A stretch of DNA of 7,006 nucleotides, taken from NCBI GenBank assembly GCA_016929795.1, contig JAFGIA010000350.1, positions 1 to 7,006 on the forward strand, in the 5' to 3' direction. A program made the position numbers and the translations under genes. Origin of the DNA: Anaerolineae bacterium (lineage in GTDB: Bacteria; Chloroflexota; Anaerolineae; JAAYZQ01). Shown here piece after piece: positions 1-6,400 of this stretch. Each line of letters opens with the position of its first letter. Within the stretch, counting starts at the first letter, position 1. Under the pieces are notes generated by a model. It was not told where the DNA came from and searched no databases. It saw nothing but the letters and a program-made list of their open reading frames with translations.

Positions 1-1
1 C

Positions 2-148
2 GAGATCGCCGAAGAGCAGGATCACCACCCGATGCTGGTGACCGAGTGGGGCAAGGTGACGGTCACCTGGTGGACGCACAAGATCGGCGGCCTGCACCGG
101 AATGACTTTATCATGGCGGCGCGGACGGATGAGGTGTATGGGGGCTGA
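2..148 (+). CDS. Pterin-4a-carbinolamine dehydratase, C-terminal 48 residues (5' end outside window)
   Basis: The frame starting at base 2 is open to a TGA at 146-148 and encodes the last 48 residues of a 4a-hydroxytetrahydrobiopterin dehydratase (PCD/DCoH family). Enzymes of this family dehydrate 4a-hydroxy-tetrahydropterin so that the pterin cofactor can be recycled; in bacteria without aromatic hydroxylases they are linked to molybdopterin metabolism or other roles. The visible part contains the family's active-site pattern: E-x2-H-H-P (H8, H9, P10 of the fragment), five residues, an aromatic (W16), nine residues, H26, eight residues, D35. It also has the typical ending [17 protein letters not shown], matching the family's TH-x2-GGLT-x-NDF-x-AA tail. 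It stops 160 bases before the peptide operon and shows no functional tie to it. Family assignment is strong; the N-terminal part cannot be judged. Confidence 0.9.
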   Translation, partial: EIAEEQDHHPMLVTEWGKVTVTWWTHKIGGLHRNDFIMAARTDEVYGG

Positions 149-232
149 AAGTAGGGAGCTCGAAGGCGAGTCATTCAGGTCTCACTTTTTCGAACCAAAA
201 TCAAACTTTCTTCTGACCTGGCCTTAACGGCA

Positions 233-254
233 CGATGGTACACTGATGCCATCG
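233..254 (+). repeat. Small inverted repeat, 6-bp stem
   Basis: CGATGG at 233-238 is the exact reverse complement of CCATCG at 249-254, with a 10-base loop. It is not followed by a T-run, so it is not a standard terminator. It could be an operator or chance; the short stem gives low confidence. Confidence 0.25.
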
Positions 255-258
255 ATCC

Positions 259-279
259 ACCAGCCGGTTTTTGGTTGGT
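259..279 (+). repeat. Inverted repeat, 7-bp stem with one G-T pair
   Basis: ACCAGCC at 259-265 can pair with GGTTGGT at 273-279 (six Watson-Crick pairs and one G-U in RNA) around a T-rich loop. It ends 29 bases before the chosen start of the PqqD-like gene, so it would lie in the leader of the operon mRNA if transcription starts upstream. There is no T-tract after it. Role unknown. Confidence 0.3.
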
Positions 280-295
280 AAAAGTTCTCAGGGTT

Positions 296-303
296 GAGAG
301 GGG
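296..303 (+). promoter_or_regulatory. Ribosome binding site that decides the PqqD-like start
   Basis: GAGAGGGG lies 5 bases before the TTG at 309 and matches the anti-Shine-Dalgarno well. The longer in-frame TTG at 294 would swallow this site and has only a weak GGG immediately before it. The downstream TTG is therefore preferred. Confidence 0.6.
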
Positions 304-308
304 TAACG

Positions 309-617
309 TTGGCTGACTTGTTAAAAGTGCGATACGAACACAACCCGGATGTCGTATCGAGGACGATTGCTGGAGAAAACATACTGGTCCCGGTACGGCA
401 GCAGGTTGCCGATATGGCAGCGATCTATGTGTTGAACGAGACGGCCGCCCGCATCTGGGAGCTGCTGGATGGACGCTCTTCGCTCGAAGTGGTCCGGGAT
501 GCGCTCGTCCAGGAGTTTGCCGTCGACCTCGATAGAGCGCAGGCCGATCTCCTCCAGGTAGTGTCCGAGTTGAGTGAGCTGCACCTCATAGGGCCTGTGG
601 ACGATGACGTGTCCTGA
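309..617 (+). CDS. PqqD-like RiPP recognition element protein (102 aa)
   Basis: Small cytoplasmic PqqD-family protein. Family members bind the leader of a ribosomal peptide and deliver it to a partner radical SAM enzyme. The sequence fits along its whole length: an N-terminal beta part (NPDVVSRTIAGENILVPVRQ, residues 12-31), then the hallmark LNETAARIWELLDG (about residues 42-55), then the helical C-terminal part with the ef-VDLDRAQADLLQVVSEL pattern. The length is normal for the family (about 90-100 aa). The start is the TTG at 309, chosen for its ribosome binding site; a TTG at 294 would add five residues. It overlaps the radical SAM gene by 14 bases, which indicates translational coupling and a shared function. 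A stand-alone recognition protein next to a SPASM enzyme and a short peptide gene is a typical RiPP arrangement. Family is near certain; the peptide partner is inferred from position. Confidence 0.92.
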   Translation: MADLLKVRYEHNPDVVSRTIAGENILVPVRQQVADMAAIYVLNETAARIWELLDGRSSLEVVRDALVQEFAVDLDRAQADLLQVVSELSELHLIGPVDDDVS

Positions 618-1707
618 GCTTGAGTTCGGCGAGTTTTCCGAGCGCTTGGTCCAGAATTTGGGCAGCGAGCGGGCGCCTCTGTACGGCACCATCGGGTTGA
701 CGGATCGCTGCAACCTGAATTGTGTCCACTGTTTCGTGCACGATCCGGCGCGCGATGCTTCTCTGAAAAGCCAGGAGCTCACGACTCGCCAGTGGTTCGG
801 AATCCTCGACCAGCTTGCGGACGCCGGGTGCTTGCGTCTTCTCTGGACCGGCGGTGAGCCGCTGCTGCGCCCAGATTTCTGTGATTTGCACCGTTATGCC
901 AAGCGCAAGGGGCTGCTCACTGTGCTGTTTACCAATGCCACGCTGCTGACCCCAGATATGGTGGCGTTTTTGCAGGAGTGGCGCCCCTGGTGGATCGAGG
1001 TCACGCTCTACGGCATGACGGCGCCCACGTACGAGCGCGTCACCGGCGTGCCCGGCTCCTTCGCTCGCTGTTTGCGCGGCATAGAGATGCTGCGCGAGGC
1101 CGGGTTCAACCTGCGCCTCAAGACAATGGCAATGAGGCTCAACATCCACGAGCTGGAGGATATGTACCGCTTTTCGGCCGACCTGGGGATCTCGTTCCGC
1201 CACGACGCGGTGTTGTGGCAGAGCGCGCGCGCAGAGGATATCGCTCCGCTGCGCCTTTCGCCCACTGAAGTGGTGGGGCTGGATCGCTTGAAGCCCGGCA
1301 CGGATGAGGACTTTGTTCGCCTGTATCACCGCTTCCTGGACGTGCAGGCATCCCCGGGCTATCAACCAGGTGCTTTCTTCCATTGTGGCGCCGGCATTCG
1401 TTCTTTCTTCATCGATCCGTACGCGCGTCTGAGTACGTGCCAGATGTACCGCTCCTCAGGCTACGACCTGCTCTCGGGATCGTTTCAGGAGGGTTGGAGG
1501 ACGCTGGGCGAGTGGCGCTCGTGGCGTGTGAGCAAAGATTTCGAGTGCCTGCATTGTGAGCTGTCGGGCCTGTGTCAGCGCTGCCCCGCCTCCTCCGAGA
1601 CCGAGAATGGAGACTCGGAGTCAGTGCCAGCGTTTTTTTGTGAGATTGCGCACCTGAGGGCGAACCGAGCCGGGCTCGTACAAGACAACAGGGCGCGTGA
1701 GGATTGA
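604..1707 (+). CDS. Radical SAM/SPASM peptide-modifying enzyme (367 aa)
   Basis: Iron-sulfur enzyme that cleaves S-adenosylmethionine to start radical chemistry, here most likely on a ribosomal peptide. The radical SAM core has the CxxxCxxC motif in TDRCNLNCVHCF (C36, C40, C43) and the SAM-binding GGEP at 83-86. The C-terminal SPASM region carries seven cysteines: C261, C279, C315, C318, C324, C327 and C346, in the spacing C-x17-C, then CxxC-x5-CxxC, then C-x18 later, enough to hold two auxiliary [4Fe-4S] clusters. The usual glycine five residues before the second SPASM cysteine is replaced by alanine (A274 in DPYARLSTC). Length fits peptide maturases. It starts at ATG 604 inside the end of the PqqD-like gene and is followed after 36 bases by a short three-Cys peptide gene. 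The reaction (thioether, carbon-carbon bond, epimerisation or other) cannot be read from sequence. Domain call is very firm; the substrate is inferred. Confidence 0.93.
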   Translation: MTCPELEFGEFSERLVQNLGSERAPLYGTIGLTDRCNLNCVHCFVHDPARDASLKSQELTTRQWFGILDQLADAGCLRLLWTGGEPLLRPDFCDLHRYAKRKGLLTVLFTNATLLTPDMVAFLQEWRPWWIEVTLYGMTAPTYERVTGVPGSFARCLRGIEMLREAGFNLRLKTMAMRLNIHELEDMYRFSADLGISFRHDAVLWQSARAEDIAPLRLSPTEVVGLDRLKPGTDEDFVRLYHRFLDVQASPGYQPGAFFHCGAGIRSFFIDPYARLSTCQMYRSSGYDLLSGSFQEGWRTLGEWRSWRVSKDFECLHCELSGLCQRCPASSETENGDSESVPAFFCEIAHLRANRAGLVQDNRARED

Positions 1708-1730
1708 GCAAGCAAGTCAAGTCTGTTCAA

Positions 1731-1736
1731 GGGAGA
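1731..1736 (+). promoter_or_regulatory. Ribosome binding site of the small peptide gene
   Basis: GGGAGA sits seven bases upstream of the GTG at 1744. It is one of the best Shine-Dalgarno sequences in the operon and is the main reason to accept the short gene and its GTG start. Strong translation of a precursor relative to its modifying enzymes is common in RiPP operons. Confidence 0.7.
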
Positions 1737-1743
1737 AGAAAAG

Positions 1744-1914
1744 GTGACAGAGACACGCGAACGCAAGCCGTACGTAACACCAGCGATCAAGCAGGTCAAG
1801 TTGTCGATTGGCGAGGTGACGCTCGGATCGGGGTGCTTTCAGACCTCCATCGACGGCCAGCAACCACAGCTAGGGGATGACGGGTGCGTGGACCAGTTGT
1901 GCATCTACCCGTGA
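1744..1914 (+). CDS. Putative RiPP precursor peptide, 56 aa, three cysteines
   Basis: A short gene, GTG start at 1744 and TGA at 1912-1914. The N-terminal half is basic and hydrophilic with KPYVTPAIKQVKL (residues 8-20), like the K-x-Y-x2-P-x-(I/L) leaders recognised by PqqD-type domains. It then runs GEVTLGSGC (residues 23-31). The C-terminal part, from about residue 31, holds all three cysteines (C31, C48, C53), is acidic (D37, D45, D46, D50), is rich in Gln and Gly, and ends CVDQLCIYP. This leader/core asymmetry, the good ribosome binding site, and the position between a radical SAM enzyme and a kinase-like gene all suggest the substrate of the cluster. A likely leader/core border is near GSG-C, but this is a guess. 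The mature product may be a thioether- or otherwise crosslinked peptide. I do not recognise a named family. Confidence 0.78.
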   Translation: MTETRERKPYVTPAIKQVKLSIGEVTLGSGCFQTSIDGQQPQLGDDGCVDQLCIYP

Positions 1915-1945
1915 TGCCCCTGCCTTTGCCTGATACCTGGCGCTT

Positions 1946-2848
1946 ATGCTGACACACCTTGGAATCGCAGGGACTGTTGTGGCCCTGGAGTCGCTCTTGC
2001 TCCCCTGGAGCTTTGAGTCAGGCAGCCCTTACGCTTCCTTCGTGGCCGAAGAACAGAGATCGGACATCCACGTTGATGTTCACTGGCACGCTTTTCCGGG
2101 CCGGTGGATGGCAGACAGGGTCCTCACTGTCCGCCAGGGTGCGCACCAGTTTCCACCCGACTGCGAGGTCTATCGCCAGAATGGCGGCGGCTGGATCTAT
2201 CAGGTGTACTTGGGCGGCTATCCGGCAGTGGCCAAACGGGTAGCCACCTTCTCGCCCGACCTACATCACGGGGAGGTGTATGTCGAGATGGCCGAGTCGG
2301 GCGCCTGGCCGGTGCCCTACCCGCTGGCTCCACCCTTGGATCGTGTTCTCCTTGTCCACAAACTGTCTCAAGAAGGCAGCGGATTGCTCGTTCATGCATG
2401 TGCCATCGTCCACCAGGGACAAAGTTACGTTCTGGCGGGCGAGTCGGGCGCCGGAAAGAGTACAATGGCTGTGCTGTGGGGTGTGGAGACCGGCGCCCGA
2501 GTGTTGGGTGAAGAGTGTATTGCTATCCGCTCCAGGGATGGCGGTTTTACGGCTCATGGCACGCCGTGGATCGGGAATACGGGGCTTTATGCGCCGGAGG
2601 GCGCACCACTGGGTGCGATCTATTTCCTGCGTCACGCACCGCAGAACTGCCTGATGCCCCTGCCGCCGGAAACTGGCGTGCAGCGTCTGCTGGCTAGATC
2701 CTTCCTGGCGGTGTACGATCGTGCTGCGGCTGCGCGTGGGCTGGACCTGGCAATCAAGCTCGCCTATACGGTTCCGATGTTCGAGTATGGCTTTGTGCCC
2801 GACTCGAGCGCGGTGCAGGTACTGGCTGACTCCTTCGCGCATGGATAG
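1946..2848 (+). CDS. HPr-kinase-like P-loop protein of a RiPP cluster (300 aa)
   Basis: ATP-binding protein related to the C-terminal domain of HPr kinase/phosphorylase (HprK). The best evidence is the Walker A loop GESGAGKST at residues 165-173, preceded by LLVHACAIV (147-155), which matches the hAcav strand of HprK-like proteins, and followed by GARVLGEECIAI (183-194), where HprK relatives usually have a DD pair; here it is EE (189-190). GTPWIGNTG (205-213) also fits the family. The N-terminal 130 residues are unlike classic HprK and resemble the N-terminal part of HprK-like proteins in RiPP clusters. Related kinases in some lasso peptide clusters phosphorylate the peptide's C-terminal serine; here the candidate peptide has S35, T34 and Y55 as possible acceptors, but no terminal serine. 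The gene follows the peptide by 31 bases with no clear ribosome binding site and overlaps the next gene by 8 bases. Fold is confident; substrate and activity are inferred. Confidence 0.85.
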   Translation: MLTHLGIAGTVVALESLLLPWSFESGSPYASFVAEEQRSDIHVDVHWHAFPGRWMADRVLTVRQGAHQFPPDCEVYRQNGGGWIYQVYLGGYPAVAKRVATFSPDLHHGEVYVEMAESGAWPVPYPLAPPLDRVLLVHKLSQEGSGLLVHACAIVHQGQSYVLAGESGAGKSTMAVLWGVETGARVLGEECIAIRSRDGGFTAHGTPWIGNTGLYAPEGAPLGAIYFLRHAPQNCLMPLPPETGVQRLLARSFLAVYDRAAAARGLDLAIKLAYTVPMFEYGFVPDSSAVQVLADSFAHG

Positions 2849-3359
2849 CGTGGTCGTCGTTTCGGGGATCGAGTTCTTTGAGCTGGGCAAAGACCTGGCG
2901 GGCGCCGGCGTTTCTCTCCGCTTCCAGGTGCGCGGCGAGAGCATGTGGCCTTTTATCCGCGACGGAGACATCGTTGAGGTGGTCCCGGCGTCGGCGGCTC
3001 AGCTATCGGTAGGCGACGTCGTCCTGTGCCGCTCGGGAACGAGGCTGCTTGTTCACCGGGTAATCCGGTGTACTCACGATGAGAGCCAGGTGCTGCGTTT
3101 TGTGACGCGGGGAGACAGCCTGCGGTACGCGGAGCCGCCCCACGACGAGTCGCTCCTGGTGGGCAGGGTGGCTGCCCTGCAGCGAGGGCGACGCAGAATC
3201 GCGCTCGACCAGGGCTTCTATGCTGCGCTGCCACGCCTGCTGGTGAGGGGCAGCCTCATCCTGGCCCTGCTGGCGAGCCTGAGGCGCGCCGGACGCGGCC
3301 TGTTCGCTATGGCGTGCAAAATTCGGGGCATGGCCGCGAGTCGCTCCCCCAACGCGTGA
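2841..3359 (+). CDS. S24/S26 signal-peptidase-like protein, S26B type (172 aa), putative leader peptidase
   Basis: Serine protease of the signal peptidase I fold. Box B is RGESMWPFIRDGD (residues 31-43) with the nucleophile S34. The second catalytic position is LLVHRVIR (69-76) with H72 where bacterial LepB has lysine, as in SipW/Sec11 (S26B) enzymes. The GD box is TRGDSLRYAEPP (89-100), and VGRV at 107-110 also fits. There is no N-terminal membrane anchor before the Ser box; a hydrophobic stretch at about 133-147 could be a C-terminal membrane segment. The ATG at 2841 overlaps the kinase-like stop by 8 bases and no Shine-Dalgarno is visible, so translation is probably coupled. The reading frame is open further upstream, but that part overlaps the kinase gene and adds no family sequence. 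Such proteins occur in RiPP clusters; removing the leader of the 56-aa peptide is the likely job, but a general processing role is possible. Confidence 0.85.
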   Translation: MDSVVVVSGIEFFELGKDLAGAGVSLRFQVRGESMWPFIRDGDIVEVVPASAAQLSVGDVVLCRSGTRLLVHRVIRCTHDESQVLRFVTRGDSLRYAEPPHDESLLVGRVAALQRGRRRIALDQGFYAALPRLLVRGSLILALLASLRRAGRGLFAMACKIRGMAASRSPNA

Positions 3360-3399
3360 ACACACGGCTATGGGCTCAAAATCGTCAGGAGCCACGTAA

Positions 3400-3418
3400 C
3401 ACAACCCTCTGGGTTGTG
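3400..3418 (+). terminator. Perfect 8-bp hairpin, possible weak terminator or mRNA processing element
   Basis: CACAACCC (3400-3407) and GGGTTGTG (3411-3418) are perfect reverse complements around a TCT loop. It lies 41 bases after the peptidase stop and 10 bases before the ribosome binding site of the next gene. No T-run follows on either strand, so it is not a textbook intrinsic terminator. It could mark the operon end, protect mRNA ends, or influence translation of the downstream gene. Confidence 0.4.
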
Positions 3419-3428
3419 CCGCTGTGCC

Positions 3429-3433
3429 GGAGG
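3429..3433 (+). promoter_or_regulatory. Ribosome binding site of the C25 peptidase gene
   Basis: GGAGG sits five bases before the ATG at 3439, a near-ideal Shine-Dalgarno. It fixes the start, which is followed directly by a signal peptide. Confidence 0.75.
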
Positions 3434-3438
3434 TTGGC

Positions 3439-6400
3439 ATGAAGCACAAGAATGGCGAGGCAGCGATTCTGCTCCGCCTGGTCCTGGTCCTGTCGGCGCT
3501 CGCCGTGCTCGATCGTGCGGCCCTGGCTTCTCCGTTGCGGCTGCCAGGAAGCTATCGTTACGAGGAGCAAAGCGACGCAGCAATCCCCGCACAGCCCACC
3601 CCCTCAGTCCTGGCCCAAACCACCGACGTCGAGGTGCTGGCCTCCGATTCGACCCACGTGGTGTTCGCTCTGACCATTCCCACTCCAGTGTGGCGCGAGC
3701 AGGTCGTCGACGGCAAAACCTACGATCGGATCTCGATTCCTGGCTGGGCTGTCACGGATGATGCCGGCGAGCCCCAGGTCCCTGTTAAGCGCTTCCTCGT
3801 GGGCATTCCCCTGGGTGCCGACGTGCAAGTGCGGGCAGTGAAGGGCCCGTCAGAAAGCACGGGTGAGCGCGTGCTGCTGCCCGCCCCACGGGTGGTGCTT
3901 GACCGCCGCGCGCCGGCGGACCCCGACGCCTTGTCGACGGAGGGTTGGCAGCTCGAAACCGAGTTTGTCGCGCCCTCCGCGCGTCCTGCGGCCGCGGGGC
4001 CCTACCCCGGCACCGTGGCGCGTGTGGCCGAAGTGGGCCACATCCGCGATCAACGCGTCGCCGCCATCGAGGTCTACCCGGTTCAGTACGATCCGTCCTC
4101 AGGCAGGGTGGAGAGCTATTCCCGGCTCGAGCTGGAGATCGGTTTCTCCTACCCGGCCGGCCCGGCACTCCAGGCGCACCCCGCCAGCGCGAGCCCGGCG
4201 TTCGAGTCGATCCTCCGCGATCAGTTGGTGAACTACCAATCGGCCAGGAGTTGGCGCGGCATCGAGACATCTGCCGTGATCGCCCCCTGGCTGCCACCGG
4301 CCAACAGCTACCGCCTGCTCGTGGCGGACGATGGGCTCTACCGGCTGACCTACGATCAACTGGCCGCGGCCGGGCTGCCGGTCAGCACGCTCGATCCTAG
4401 AAAATTGCAGGTATTCTGGCAGGGGCAAGAGATCGCGGTGCGTGTGATCGGCGAGGGGGACGGCAGCCTGGGACCGGCGGATTACCTGCTCTTCTACGGG
4501 CAGGCGCCGCATGGTAAGTACGCCCGGCAGAGCGTGTACTGGCTCGCATACGACCTGACCAACGGGCGACGCATGCCGGTACTGGACGGATCTCCCCTAC
4601 CTTCCGCTCCAATGTCGACTGACTTTCAGGGGCACATTCGCGTTGAAGATGATGCGCGCTACATGGCCGGGCTCCCCGGTGACGATTTGACCGAGCGCTG
4701 GTATTGGCTCAATGCGATCGCGCCCGTGGACCTGCCCGTGGAAGCCAATCTGGGCGTTATCTCACCCGAAACGGCCACCGCTTCCCTGGGCGCCTCCGTG
4801 TTCGGCTTCAGCTCCGATCCCGCCGTGGCGCCCGACCACCACGCCAGGTTTTACGTGAACGGTCACTTCGTGGGTGAGCACTGGTGGGATGGGAACACGA
4901 CCGCCGAGTGGGTCGAGTTCGATCTCCCCCAGTCCTACCTGACCAGCCTTACCAACACGCTGACGGCGAGCTTCCCTGGTGACACCGGCTCGGCGAACGA
5001 GTTTTCTTTGTTCGATCGATTTGAGCTGACCTATCACCGTGCCTACGTCGCTGAGAATGAGCGGCTCACGTTTGCTCGCTCGTTGACAGGCGCATACAAC
5101 TTTGAGGTGGGCGGGTTCACGGCGAGCGACATCGAAGTCTATGACGTCTCGGACCCTCTGACTGTGAAGCGTATCACTGGCGGCATCCTTTCGCCGGCGC
5201 CGGCTCCCCATTCTGTGCGCTTTGGCCATGCGGCCGATGGCCCGGCTACCCTGCTGGCGCTGACCTCATCGGGCTGGCTGACGCCGACGGCGGTCATCGC
5301 CGATATCGCCTCGGACCTCGGCAATCCCACCAACCATGCGGGCTATGTCGTCATCTCTCACGCCGACTTTTTGCTCGTGGCCGGGGCTCTGGCGAGTTAT
5401 CGTGCCAGCACAGGGCTGGACGCGATGACGATCGACGTGCAGGACGTGTACGACCAGTTCAACTACGGTGTGTCCGCACCGCAGGCCGTGCGAGCTTTTT
5501 TGCAGTATGCCTTCGAGATGTGGCAGTTGCCTCCGACTTACGTGGTGCTGCTCGGTGACGGGACCTACGATCCGAAGGACAACCGAAATCTCGGAACAGT
5601 CAGCTACGTGCATCCCTACCTTGCCTACGTTGATCCATGGTTGGGAGAAACGGCAGCCGATAACCGTTTCGTGTCGGTGAGCGGCAGCGACATCTGGCCC
5701 GATATGCTCGTGGGCCGGCTGCCGGCGAACACGTTGGCGCAGGCGCAGGCCATGTTCGACAAGACCGTAGCCTACGAGCAGTCGATGCGCGGGGCAGCGT
5801 GGAACAGCGAGCTGCTGTTTGTGGCCGACGACCCGGACAGCGCCGGGGACTTTTGGGCGCAGTCCGATGCCATGATCGGCGGCTTTATGCCCTGGCCCTA
5901 CACCGCCACGCGGCACTACTACCTCCAAACCTGCTCCACGGGACTTCAGTGCAAGCAGAATATCGCCAACACGCTGAACACCACCGGCTCCCTGATCGTG
6001 AACTACATCGGGCACGGAGCGACGGCCATGTGGTCAGGCCAAAGGATATTTGACCTGGCCGGCATCGACCTGCTCACCAACGCCGACCGCTGGCCCATCA
6101 TGCTGCCGATGACCTGCCTGGAAGGCTATTTTATCGATCCCAGGACAATCATGCCCTCACTGGCAGAATCGTTGGTGCGGGCGATAAACAAGGGCGCGGT
6201 GGCAAGCTGGTCGCCGACTGGGTTGGGCGTGACGCAAGGGCACGAGCCCCTTGACCAGGGCTTTTTCCGGGCAGTCTTTTACGATGGTGTGCGCGAGCTG
6301 GGTCTGGCGGCCTACCTGGGCAAGCTGAACCTGTACACGACAGGCAGTAACTTGGAGCAGATCGAGGAGTACACCCTCTTTGGCGACCCCGCCCTCCACA

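Larger units (their letters stand above)
149..308 (+). other. Intergenic gap upstream of the peptide operon
   Basis: I see no gene in this stretch between the dehydratase stop and the PqqD-like start. It is AT-richer than its surroundings around 186-215 and contains two small inverted repeats (233-254 and 259-279). It should hold the operon's promoter, but no convincing -35/-10 pair with normal spacing could be found: TACACT at 239-244 is a possible -10, and the nearest -35-like CTGACC at 213-218 is 20 bases away, too far. Confidence 0.5.
3360..3438 (+). other. Intergenic gap between the peptide operon and the large peptidase gene
   Basis: These 79 bases hold a perfect hairpin (3400-3418) and the ribosome binding site of the next gene. 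No short gene with a convincing start was seen. It is long enough for a promoter, but none could be recognised. Confidence 0.5.

Noticed and set aside
213..244. Candidate sigma-70 promoter CTGACC ... TACACT
   Set aside because: The spacer is 20 bases and both boxes are imperfect, so it cannot be called.
586..1383. Long reverse-strand open frame opposite the radical SAM gene
   Set aside because: It lies wholly opposite a gene with clear catalytic motifs and its translation shows no recognisable domain; high GC makes antisense frames long.
1705..1743. Possible readthrough fusion of the radical SAM enzyme to the small peptide (same frame, no further stop between)
   Set aside because: Only 12 codons separate the TGA from the GTG, so lack of another stop is expected by chance; the peptide has its own good ribosome binding site and start.
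2261..2971. Reverse-strand open frame across the kinase-like and peptidase genes
   Set aside because: Antisense shadow spanning two real genes, with no recognisable motif or ribosome binding site.
309..3359. Lasso peptide cluster
   Set aside because: The PqqD-like, HprK-like and YxxP leader elements fit, but no lasso B2 protease or asparagine-synthetase-like cyclase is present and a radical SAM enzyme takes the central place.
3785..4297. Reverse-strand Arg/Pro-rich frame
   Set aside because: Composition artefact opposite the N-terminal region of the C25 protein.
5266..6015. Reverse-strand 249-codon frame opposite the C25 domain
   Set aside because: Opposite the confidently read C25 domain; sequence has no family pattern.
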